DNA from: Beroe ovata
Lineage: Eukaryota > Ctenophora > Nuda > Beroida > Beroidae
NCBI GenBank assembly: GCA_946803715.1
Contig: CAMPET010000133.1
Location: 89,839 to 153,838 of the forward strand
DNA length: 64,000 bases
Reading direction: 5' to 3'
Shown here: piece by piece, positions 22,338 to 32,800 of the stretch
Layout: each line of letters opens with the position of its first letter
Position numbering within the stretch: position 1 is the first letter of the stretch
Translations under genes and position numbers: made by a program
Notes under the pieces: generated by a model
Told to the model about the DNA's origin: nothing
What the model saw: only the letters and a program-made list of their open reading frames with translations
Databases searched by the model: none

Positions 22338-23026
22338 ATGGAAGTTGTACCAAAGGACATGAACAACATACGGGCGTGTATGATGTGCTCTCTCCTCAAG
22401 AACACTGAACAGTTCCTATCCGATGGATGTGACAACTGTGATCAATGGTAAGAGAACAAAACTTTTTGATAGAAAATGATCATTCTCGGCAAACGCTGAT
22501 TCATGACAGTTTCATTCGGAATTCCGGTAAGCAAAGTCAAAGTCATCTCCTAATTTCTGTACCCAGTACCCCTCTCTACACGTGGCACGTGTTCATGACA
22601 CGTGATACCATGTACCAGGTTGAGTATGAAGAATAACCGGGACCGTGTGCTGGATTGCACCTCTCCAAATTACGAGGGAATGATAGCTCTAACCACGCCG
22701 GATGAGAGTTGGGTCGCAAGATGGCAGCGAATTCGAGGCTTGGTTAGTGTGATACAATTACCTGCTAAGCAGCATGACTAGCTCGATAACTTTATTCGTG
22801 GTAGTGTCATTCTTGTGCATTCATTGTGCGCTCATTTCCTAAATACTTAAATAATCGCATTTGTGATAAAATATCGCATGGAAGTCATGTTTTCCGATGT
22901 CATATTCGTGTATTTCAGGTGCGTGGTTTATACGCAGTCTCCGTAATGGGTAAAATACCGGCTTACATTCAGAGGGAACTTGAACGACAGGGTATCAAGT
23001 ACAAAAGTAGAGACCTGGGCATCTGA
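22338..23026 (+). CDS. SUPT4H1: Transcription elongation factor SPT4
   Basis: Three exons: 22338-22447, 22619-22742 and 22919-23026, about 113 aa. Small zinc-finger subunit of DSIF that pairs with SPT5 NGN to control RNA polymerase II pausing and processivity. MEVVPKDMNNIRACMMCSLL opens the protein. The four zinc cysteines are in RACMMCSL and DGCDNCDQ. Downstream, DCTSPNYEGMIALTTPDESWVARWQR and GLYAVSVMGKIP match the SPT4 core, ending YKSRDLGI. The length is normal for the family and all splice sites are canonical. Confidence 0.95.
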
Positions 23027-23419
23027 TCAAATCCTGTGAGATCAGAACATCGTTTGACATCTCAAATATAGTTTCAATTATTTGTGTGTGGCGACAGCTT
23101 TTCATGGGTTGAAGTCAAATCTGTTGACATGTTGAAACCAAATTGGGACAGTGATTACTGATATCATCCAGTTTTAATATCATCCATCCAGAATCCAGAT
23201 CAGTTTACACGGATTATCACATGTTAGACTACTGATTTATTGTGTACCTAGTAGACTCGGTCTCAATTCAACAAATCTTTGCTGTGATTTTTTTGAGTTC
23301 ATGTGATGTAATGGTATCGATGATGTTTTACCGATCACGGATTCGTTACAATTCTCTATCAATGTTTGACCCCGCAGGTTCTATGCTCGCAGTCCCATCC
23401 CTCATCCCACCACTACGCT
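23027..23419. other. Intergenic, SUPT4H1 to FAM210-like
   Basis: About 390 bp, AT-rich. The reading frame is open for part of it, but there is no recognisable protein. It likely holds the 3' UTR and promoter. Confidence 0.4.
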
Positions 23420-23935
23420 ATGATGTTGTTGACCACACAAAGGATGGTCGTCCGTGCAGGCTCAAGTGCATGCTGTCTGTTTAGTAGATCATGTCTCCAC
23501 AATACCTCATCTGACAATAGCAACAACAACAAGTTCTATCCCAGTTTTCCCCCTGTCAAAACAACAAGATCGTTATCAAACACCACTTCATCTCCCCCTA
23601 AAACATTATCTCAGAAGTTGAAGAGATACGGCATATCGTTTGTCCTCCTCGATTTCTGTACATGGACCATGACTGTGTCCACGTTTTTCTTTCTCTACTC
23701 CATCGGTGTGGAAATGGTGACAATTCTAGACTTTGTAGAGCAGATGATTGACGTGGCATACTGGGCAGATGTGTTTGGCGTGCCTGTCAAATCTTTGACA
23801 GGTGACAAGGCAGCACTGTCACTAGCCCTTGTGTCTGCCACTATCACCTTTCCCATCAGGTTCTTCATAGACTTGGTCATACTCGTGGTGCTCAACAGAA
23901 TCGGAATCATTCATGGCCCCAAACAGTCTTCTTAG
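23420..23935 (+). CDS. FAM210-like (DUF1279) mitochondrial membrane protein, copy 1
   Basis: About 171 aa from the ATG at 23420; an ATG at 23447 is an alternative. A basic, serine/arginine-rich leader suggests mitochondrial import. The domain begins LKRYGISFVLLDFCTW, has a hydrophobic segment (STFFFLYSIGVEM), and ends with a second one carrying the family's P-x-R word (TFPIRFFIDLVILVVL). Known FAM210A/B proteins sit in the inner mitochondrial membrane and influence mitochondrial translation and haem synthesis. Intronless. A related copy follows 360 bp downstream on the same strand. The acidic insert DVAYWADVFGV is shared by both copies and is longer than in the vertebrate proteins I know. Confidence 0.65.
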   Translation: MMLLTTQRMVVRAGSSACCLFSRSCLHNTSSDNSNNNKFYPSFPPVKTTRSLSNTTSSPPKTLSQKLKRYGISFVLLDFCTWTMTVSTFFFLYSIGVEMVTILDFVEQMIDVAYWADVFGVPVKSLTGDKAALSLALVSATITFPIRFFIDLVILVVLNRIGIIHGPKQSS

Positions 23936-24295
23936 ATTGGAGTCCGTAGCAGTTGGACTCTTTAGTGTTGAAAAGGTGGAGTTTTTGTCAATAAGATGCA
24001 TCCGTTTGAACAAATGGTTCTTAGAATTCGTTTATACTATTTATTATTTGAGTCATTTAATAACTCATAATATATTCTTTCTGTTTTTATACCTAATTCC
24101 GGAGTTTATAAGTGACGTTTTGATTGTTCGCTGCAGTCTTGAATCTTGGATTCATTTAAATGAAGCGTTTGACAGCGTTTCATTGCTATACTCATGTACC
24201 CTTGAGAGAATAAAATTCCGGGCCTATACGTATTTCACCTCATCTCTACCTTCCGTAATTCCTACAATTTGATAAACTAAGTTCTCAACAGGACC

Positions 24296-24922
24296 ATGAA
24301 CGCTCCCATCAGGAACTTCAGGACGAAAAGGTGCTATCCTTATGATCTGTTGAACAGTTGCCATCTTATCTTCAACAAACACACATATCCCAAACACCAT
24401 AGAACTTTGGCTAGTAAATGCTATGATCAACACTGCAGTAAAAGTGGATGTCAACGTGTCCTTACCTTGTCTAGCACGTTGATAAGTGCCAAAACTGTAC
24501 CACCTAGCCCGTCTCTTCTCCGTTCTCGATTTCTTTCTTCATCTCCCATGAGGGAAAACAAAGTTGCTGCTGGGGAAAACCCGACGAAAAAGCAATCTAA
24601 ATTCAGGAGACTGTTGACGGTATATGGTGTTCCGTTCTTGATCGTTGAGACAATAACATACTCAATTTCAGCGGGTATGTTTTACCTTCTCCTGTCTAAC
24701 GGTCAGTCAATGTCCGATATTTTACTCCTGATAGAAAAGATTCTCGATGTAGATTACTGGGTAGAGTTTTGGGGGATAGACAAATCGTTGTTAACCGGTA
24801 ATGGGTCTAAAATCGCACTATCGTTGCTCCTAGCTGAGATAACCGCACCACTTAGATTCCCTATTGATATTTTCATAGTGCTGAGACTGAAAAAGTCTAG
24901 TGAATCAAGAGGAAATAAGTAG
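24296..24922 (+). CDS. FAM210-like (DUF1279) mitochondrial membrane protein, copy 2
   Basis: 208 aa, intronless. A long basic leader ends in LLRSRFLSSSP, typical of mitochondrial presequences. The domain has LLTVYGVPFLIVETI, then GMFYLLLSNGQSM, then EKILDVDYWVEFWGIDKSLLTGNG and APLRFPIDIFIVLRL. Alignment by eye to copy 1 (DVAYWADVFGVPVKSLTGDK) shows a diverged tandem duplicate. An AATAAA follows at about 24983. Confidence 0.65.
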   Translation: MNAPIRNFRTKRCYPYDLLNSCHLIFNKHTYPKHHRTLASKCYDQHCSKSGCQRVLTLSSTLISAKTVPPSPSLLRSRFLSSSPMRENKVAAGENPTKKQSKFRRLLTVYGVPFLIVETITYSISAGMFYLLLSNGQSMSDILLLIEKILDVDYWVEFWGIDKSLLTGNGSKIALSLLLAEITAPLRFPIDIFIVLRLKKSSESRGNK

Positions 24923-25082
24923 ATAACTTTTTGGGTTGTGTTATTAATGTAATTAAAGTAGGCAATATGTTCAATCTTTCTAAATAAAGTTTACACTTTA
25001 CAGAAGTAGTTTTTTATTTGGCGATGATAAAAGCAACAAAAGTCTTGACCATCACAGATCCACAGCGAATGCACAGCGAGAC

Positions 25083-26534
25083 ATGTTCCTGATCTCATGT
25101 CAAGATGCTCTTCACAAGAAATGTCCGTTACCACTCCTCAAGTTTCTATCCACGACTCTGGTGATCGGTTCCCTGTATCTCGCCTGTCTCGCCACAACCC
25201 AGACTCTCTCCCTGCCAGGGGGACCGATATTCTCTCTCTTCATGGTGGTTCTACTTGGTACTCTAGCTGGGGAGGGAGTGAGGTTGCTACGGATACCACC
25301 CATGCTCGGTATGCTCATTGTCGGCATTGCTCTGAGCAATATCCCAGCAGTGATGGACTCAACCCCCCTAGATCCTGAAATATCATCTGCACTCAAAACA
25401 GTTGCCCTCATGATCATCCTCATGAAGGGAGGACTTAGTTTGGACATCATGGACATTAAGAGAGTTGGATTTGCTGTAATAAGACTGGCTTTTCTTCCCT
25501 GTTTTGTTGAAGCATCAATATTTGCCATTCTCTCCGTCCTCCTGCTTGATTTACCCTGGATTTGGGGGTTTATGCTCGGGTTTGTCATAGCAGCAGTAAC
25601 TCCTGCCATCATAGTTCCGTGTCTGATGGAACTCAAACGGAGGAAATACAAAGTGGGGTCGAACAACATCACGACTTTGCTGATATCGGCATCTTCTTTC
25701 GACGACGTTCTCTCGATCAGTGCGTTTATGGTGTGTCTATCGTCAGCATTCTCCTCTAATAAGCCACTCTACCGCCAGATACTGCAGGGACCTCTGGAGA
25801 TTTTGCTGGGAATCCTGATCGGAGCTCTCTTCGGGATGGTCCTGTGGATTCTACCACCTACTGGTACGGGTGGTGGGGTTGATAGTAAAACCGGGAAAAC
25901 CAGACTTGCTCTGGTGATATCTCTAGCTCTGTTCTCAGTTTTTGGAATGAACTATGTTGGGTTCAGCGGTTCTGGACCTCTATCGGTAATTGTGATGTCA
26001 CTCACCGCTATCAAGGGATGGGGAGAAGATAAGCTTGTGAGTAAAGGGGTTGATTATCTATGGTTAATCGGCGAGCCCCTCCTCTTTGGACTGGTCGGCA
26101 TGGACATACGCCTGAGCTTGATAACACCTGATCTCCTCTGGAAATCACTCGTAGTCATCTTTGTCTCACTCATATTCCGGCTTCTCACTGCATTCACCGC
26201 AGTTTCACGGACAGGATTGTCACTGAGAGAGAAGGTGTTCGTCAGCTTATCCTGGATTCCGAAAGCGACAGTTCAAGCTGCAATCGGTTCCTACGCTCTC
26301 GGTGTCGCTATTGATCAAGGATCAGGTGACAAGGTGGTGTCATACGCCAAAGTAGTGGTTACGGTGGCAGTCCTGGTGATACTGGTGTCAGCACCACTCG
26401 GCTCCATCCTGATGTTTGTTACTGCCCCGTGTTTGTTAGAGAGAGCAGTGGTAGAGAGCAGTGATGTGGAGGATGAGGAACAGGGTGATGAGCATGATGA
26501 GTGTTCCTCACATGATGACGTCACGAAATTGTGA
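25083..26534 (+). CDS. SLC9B-type Na+/H+ antiporter (NHA)
   Basis: 483 aa, intronless, with about 12 hydrophobic segments. Cation/proton antiporter 1 family. The conserved acidic pair is in SASSFDDVLSI (D207, D208), the ion-coupling site of NHA proteins. Other matches to the NHA1/NHA2 group: PPMLGMLIVGIALSNIP, ALMIILMKGGLSLD, LPWIWGFMLGFVIAAVTPAI, GEPLLFGLVGMDI and SWIPKATVQAAIGSYAL. The C-terminal tail is acidic (VESSDVEDEEQGDEHDE). The N-terminal cytosolic tail is shorter than in human NHA2. It likely exchanges Na+ or Li+ for H+; plasma membrane or organelle cannot be told from sequence. Confidence 0.85.
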   Translation: MFLISCQDALHKKCPLPLLKFLSTTLVIGSLYLACLATTQTLSLPGGPIFSLFMVVLLGTLAGEGVRLLRIPPMLGMLIVGIALSNIPAVMDSTPLDPEISSALKTVALMIILMKGGLSLDIMDIKRVGFAVIRLAFLPCFVEASIFAILSVLLLDLPWIWGFMLGFVIAAVTPAIIVPCLMELKRRKYKVGSNNITTLLISASSFDDVLSISAFMVCLSSAFSSNKPLYRQILQGPLEILLGILIGALFGMVLWILPPTGTGGGVDSKTGKTRLALVISLALFSVFGMNYVGFSGSGPLSVIVMSLTAIKGWGEDKLVSKGVDYLWLIGEPLLFGLVGMDIRLSLITPDLLWKSLVVIFVSLIFRLLTAFTAVSRTGLSLREKVFVSLSWIPKATVQAAIGSYALGVAIDQGSGDKVVSYAKVVVTVAVLVILVSAPLGSILMFVTAPCLLERAVVESSDVEDEEQGDEHDECSSHDDVTKL

Positions 26535-26843
26535 ACTATACGCTGCTTATTTCGTGGTGATTACTCAAAATTTTGTTGATTGCCGATTTATGACGATCAT
26601 TGATCATGATTCATACTGAATTGTATACGTGCGTTTCTTCGACACATAATGAAAATTACTTTCGGAATTTTTCCTTGAAAAACGTGGTTTATCTAATTAC
26701 CGATGTGTATTATTCTGTTTTGAAATTACACTGTCGGATAGACTGTTAGCCTGTAACAGCCTGTGTAAGGTAACAGTCTGTTAGTGGACACACTGTTATC
26801 CTGAATATTTGTCTCTATTAAAATGCCTCATCTGCAGTAGCTA
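26535..26843. other. Short intergenic with TGTAACAG words
   Basis: About 300 bp between the antiporter stop and the DHX34 start. Positions 26745-26805 repeat CTGTTAGCCTGTAACAGCCTGT-like words. No ORF. Confidence 0.4.
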
Positions 26844-29800
26844 ATGAGTGATGATAACAATCGCACCTACGGATATGTCTATCCCAAGAGTTACCTGAAG
26901 CCATCGTCCACAGATCTAAATGAGTTTTGGAAATTTCACCAGAAGTTTAGCAAGATTAAGCAGAGACAACCCCGGCCAGCTTATCCGGTTGTGAAGAATG
27001 AACTTGGTGTGCCATGTGAATTCCACACCCGGCACACCCTGCCTTTCGTGTGTATATCAGACAAAGACGGCGGTGATAAACGGAATGCAGAGGAATTTCA
27101 CGATGTTATGCGACATTACGTACAGTTCAAAACAAAGCAATCGTTCAGCAAAATGTCGAAACAGATACAGTATCAGAAGGAATTGCCAATTTTCCGCTTC
27201 AAAAATCAGATCATCGCCGCTGTAAACAGTCACCCGATTACCATAATTGCTGGTGAGTGGAATGATTAAGTGATGTTATAAACTTAATGTTTGTTAGTAT
27301 TGTTTCAAACTTTGTTTGTGTCTGTGACTACATTTTACAGAGAAATAAGTTAACAGTGCCTGATTTTGCCAGCTTTTTCTAATCGAATATGTATGTAGGG
27401 CACATATTATCGAATATGTATGTATTTGTGAACACAACCCATGTTCAGGTGACACTGGTTGTGGCAAGAGTACCCAAGTTCCCCAGTATTTCCTGGGTTG
27501 TGGATATCAAAGTATTGCGTGTACTCAACCTAGGAGGATTGCTTGTGTCTCACTTGCTACTAGAGTCAGTCAGGAGACTTTCAATAGATACGGACAAGAT
27601 ATTGGATACCAGGCGAGTCCTCCGTTTGTCACAGAGAACTGTCCTGACGTAGTTATTGCATACTGGTGTCAGCGCATTCCTACGTCATAGTCATGCTGTG
27701 GTGTCAGCAAGTTATGACGAATGAGTCTCCCATTCGTCGCAGAGGCCTGTCATGACGTACTGCATACTGGTGTCAACGAATTCCTTCGTCATAGCTGCGC
27801 AGTGGTGTCAGTAAGTTGTGACGAATGATTTCCCCCTTCGTCACAGAGGCCTATCATGACGTACTGCATACTGGTGTCAACGAATTCCTTCGTCATAACT
27901 GCGCAGTGGTGTCAGCAAGTTATGACGAATGATTCCCCCGTTCGTCACAGAGGCCTGTCATGACGTACTGCATACCGGTGTCAAAGAATTCCTTCGTCAT
28001 AGCTGCCTAGTGGTGTCAACAAAGTCGAGATCTCTCTCGTAATATTTTCCACGTGCTATGTTGAGTCCATGTTGTGCGGACTGCTGAGGCGCCCGTGTTC
28101 TGCAATCTTAATATTATAAGTTGTCTTGTTTCCACACACTCGTGTTAATAAAAGCAGTGGAACATTTGTTCAGGTGAGGTTCGATCAAATGCTGTACGCC
28201 AAGACAAAGCTACGATTCCTTACCGAGGGTTTACTACTGCGACAACTACAGAATGATACAGAGCTGTACGCTTACGATATGATAATCCTTGACGAGGTAA
28301 GCATCCGATAGTATTTGTTCACCCCTCCCAAAAGCAAAGGGAAAGGAATGCAAAAGGAATGGCAGACTACAACGAAGGTAGTGCCCATGGGTTGCACTCA
28401 ACTGGAGTTAATGGCTCGCTTGTTTGGAAATCTCCTCAACAGTGCGCTTCCCGCCGACCAGGGATGCAGCTGGAGGATGTGTCGGTACAGTATGACATAT
28501 TTAACAGATCTGCCTATCGGGAGACGAGCGATCGATGTCGATGCATAGAGTACACTAAGCAACCCACTCACATTGTGCAAAAGCGGATTATATAACTCCA
28601 GAATCACAGAAATGTTTCCTTGTGTTTGACAAGAGGATTGGTGATAGAGGTTTTTCCAATGTTTGAGTCTCCATATCTATTGACTTACATGAGTACTAAT
28701 AGTTTTGAATGATGGTTCCGGTGATACTCCGTTGGTTTTGACGTTCCACCTCAGCCTCTATACACTGTATTCCAGCAATTTCGGTTAATTTGGCAATTTT
28801 GTACTTCGGTACCACAAACACAACAACGAAATTGTAACGCGCGATAAACTTTTTGGTGATCACTGCCACGTGAGTTTATTTTGCGCGCACTCTGTCCAGA
28901 ACAAATGTCAAAACACCGCGCTCGCTTGCTACGGACAAAATGTATGGACACAATGTGTCCGACGTATTTTACGAATTACGGCTTGACGTAATGACGTTTG
29001 CTGTTTGAGATAGAAGAATGAACTGTCAGTTTCCCTTTTCACGGAGTGAATAGCTGTATTCCACAGGTTCACGAGCGACATTTACACGGAGATCTGTTAC
29101 TGGGCATTCTCAAAGGAGTCGTAGAGAGAAGACCAGATATCAAGATTGTTCTGATGAGTGCTACCATGAATCTCCAGTTGTTCAGTTCCTACTTACCTGG
29201 TAAGTTCCTACCTGGTAAGAAGCATCAATACTTGATAGATGAAAGTCCCGTCTTCGCAGCGCCACATCAACTGGTCCTAGCGTCGTTAGGGACACTCATT
29301 CTCGATTGTTCTATCACTGGGAATCAGTATTTCTGCTTTTGTCAGACGCTCCCTTGATAACGGTTCCTGGACGGATGCATCCTGTGGAAGTCAGGTACTG
29401 CCCCACTCACGAGGTGGCCACAGATAGACCCTCCTCGGCAAAGATAGATCCCAAGCCCTACCTTATCATCCTTCAACTTATCGATAAGAAGTATGTTCAG
29501 GGGGACCCACTCATTAAACTTATGCCCCTATTTCCCCATGGTTTGTTCTTTGTTCTTCATATGACTTCAATCATAGATACGTCACAGTCTTGAAACGCAA
29601 TGTATAGTTGTGTAATTGTACAGTAGCATCAGCATGCAGCATGTGATTTCGGTACTTCCATTGTCAATAGCATGAGTACAAAATAACACAATAAAAATGA
29701 AGATAATTGTAATGGATTTCCTATTCAGATATACATCAGAAGAGAGGGGTGACCTCCTGATATTCGCTAGCGGCTTCGCGGAGATAATGGCACTGGCGGA

Positions 29801-32800
29801 AGCAATATCGGAATATGACAGCGAACAAGGCAAGTGAGTTGGGAGAGAGAGAGCAAGGTTAATCATGTTCCGGAGAATTGTATGCTTTTATCATTCAAAT
29901 CGATACTATCATCAAAGATGATGGAGGGATCCTTGACGAAATACAGAACGGATTGACACGCTTCAAAATTGAATGTTATGACAGAATGCTCCTTGCAGGT
30001 GGATAACACTACCCCTGCACAGCTCGCTCTCAGTTGAGGAACAGCAGAAAGTGTTTGACTACCCTCCGCCAGGTTTGATGATATCTCAGCACTATAAAAT
30101 GTGTGAGGAATATGCCACGCCCCCGTGTCTGTTTTCGTTTGTGAAAATGTCTATTTCAGGTGTGAGAAAGTGTATCATCTCCACAAATATAGCGGAAACC
30201 TCTCTCACCATTGATGGAGTTCGGTTCATTGTGGATTCTGGTGAGAATTAACTTTGGATTATCATTCCATATCTGAAACCCAATATCCATAAATGGACAC
30301 GTAATGTCGACGGGGGAGGTGCAACGTGCATTAATGCACGTTGCACCACCCCAATGTCGGCAGCACTTACAAAACAATCCATAAACAGCTGTCAAGGTTG
30401 ATCCATTAACCCTCAAAAGGTAAATTCAAAGAAATGGCTTTCGATCCCAATAAGAAGCTGCAACGATTGCAAGAGTTCTGGGTGAGCAAAGCCAGTGCTG
30501 AACAGAGAAAAGGGAGAGCAGGAAGAACTGGTCCTGGAGTCTGTTTCAGGTGAGAATCTTACCGATTATTGTTACTTCTCTACTTTCCATTCCGCATCAT
30601 GCACCTCTCTTCAGTTTTATATTCTGTTATGTAGGTTGTACTCTGAGGACGATTTCGCGTCATTCGCAGACTACCCTACTCCGGAAATACTACGAGTTCC
30701 CCTCGACTCCCTCATACTACAGGTCGGTATTACTGTGAGCTACCACTGTATTGGACCTCAGGGAACAAAAACGCACGATTCTAACACACAAGTTGGTTTC
30801 AGTTGGTGAGTATGGGTCTCGATATACGGACGTTCCCGTTCCTGCAAGAACCACCGTCCACAAATCTAAACGAGAGTCTCGCGTTCCTACAGCAGCAAGG
30901 AGCTCTCAAATCAGGTGAGTGATTTGCAACTGGTGGGTGTTTCTCGGATATAAATTCAGAAAAAAAGTCTACAAGTCCGGGAAGTTGGACGTTGTATTAG
31001 TATCGCATATTGTGGACGTTAGTCTCCATGTATAACCTTGTGGACATAGAAGAGCAATTCCTGATACTTCCTATCTCCAGAGGACGAACTCTCTTCGATT
31101 GGTCAAGTGTTAGCTAGACTCCCTGTGGAGGTGGCACTCGGCAAGCTCATATTCTGTGCGGCTGTGTTGGGTGTTCTGGAGCCTGCTCTTACCATAGCAG
31201 CTGGACTCAACATCCAGGTTTACTGCATGACCGTCGCGGTAAACTTTTCACACAATTGATTGAAACCGCGATAACTCATTGTGTCAATATGGGCAATTAG
31301 CAATGTGTTTAGTAAACACTGTTTAGTAAACACTGTTTACTCTTAGTCAGTGTTCAATAAAAGTACGTGTAAAGGCGAGGAGCTCCAAGTGCGATCGCTG
31401 TTGGAGTCCAGCAAAGGGGATCTGGTCACCCTCCTCAACATTTTCGAGGAGTGGTCTCAGGTATATTTAAGGAAACCCCGTTTCATCTCCTTCATCATCT
31501 GTAATGCGCATAGATTTTGGGGTCAGTGATCTATCTCTGATAGATTCAGATACTTTGATAGTCATCATATAATATGCGACGGGCGTCAGAACTGTGGTTC
31601 TCATCCAAATGATCCACAGAAAAAGGCGGAGGGAGCTAATACTCGGAAGTGGTGTCGACACCGAGGTTTAAAAGAGCAACAGCTGTACGAGATGAGCAAA
31701 CTCCGCAGACAATTCAGAAAGATTCTCCGCGACCATCTTAACCTTGGTAAATACTTCCGATCATAATAGAGTTTGTGAAACATAACCCCAGACTTATCCT
31801 GCGATTTGCGATGCACAAATATATCGTGGTATATCAATTATCAGGAGGAACAGAGGAAAAAGTGGACGAAGAAAAGGTGCAGGAGATCAGAAGAGCAAAG
31901 TGGAAACGGAAACTAGATGAACCATCCAGGAAGATGCTCAAGCTATCACACGGGAAACATCGGAGTGACGCACATACTGAATCAGATGTAAGTTTTATCT
32001 TCTGCGGGCACTTTTCATGCAGCTATTTCACTTGGTATTCATATATCCTCCAGTTTTTAACACCGCAATTTGTTTGTCCCAGGATGACGAGGATAATGGG
32101 GAGGACCAGATATCCTCGATGGAATACTTCCTCACCAATCCTCAACCCAACCTAGATCTGTCGCGACAAGTTCGAGACACCCTGAACTTCGTATCCGTGT
32201 TTGGCTTGTATCCAAACATAGCAGTTTCCGACCAGGTATAACGATCATTAAGAGATCTTCTTCACTCCCATTCCGGAATCATCACACATCTCATCGTTTT
32301 GTTGACACCTGCCCTCTCCAATATCAGCATAACGCCGATAAGCGACCCTCCGATTTTGTGTTTCACACGCAACGGAAAAACTTTGTGGTCCTCCATCCCA
32401 ACTGTATCTTCAACACGATGTATGAGGAGTTGTATCCTAGCAACGAGGAGGCCGAGCAGATATTGGCATATAGCTGCCTCCTGGAGACAAACAAACCTTA
32501 TCTCACTAACGTGACGCGCATACCCGGACTAACGTCTACCCTTCTAAGTGAGTATATCAGTTGGGCATTCAATATTTCTTGATAGAATATGTCAGGCCAT
32601 GAAATTAAAAGTCCTCTGATTGTCAGAATTGAACTGGAAGTTCGTATGCTAGTAAGTGGTCAATGGTCATACTATTCGATCAGTTTATATTATTCGATCA
32701 GTTTATAATGCTGATAAAATGGGCAGTTCCTCGCTTACCATGAATAAAGTTATCATTAAAAGTTCATTTCAATGATTTCAGTTTGTAAGGAAGTATCCAC

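Noticed and set aside
27650-28022. CRISPR-like array
   Set aside because: Units are 104-bp head-to-tail satellite copies without unique spacers, in a eukaryotic intron.
28838-28886. Fold-back element with GCGCG ends
   Set aside because: The arms are short and I could not find a matching target duplication.
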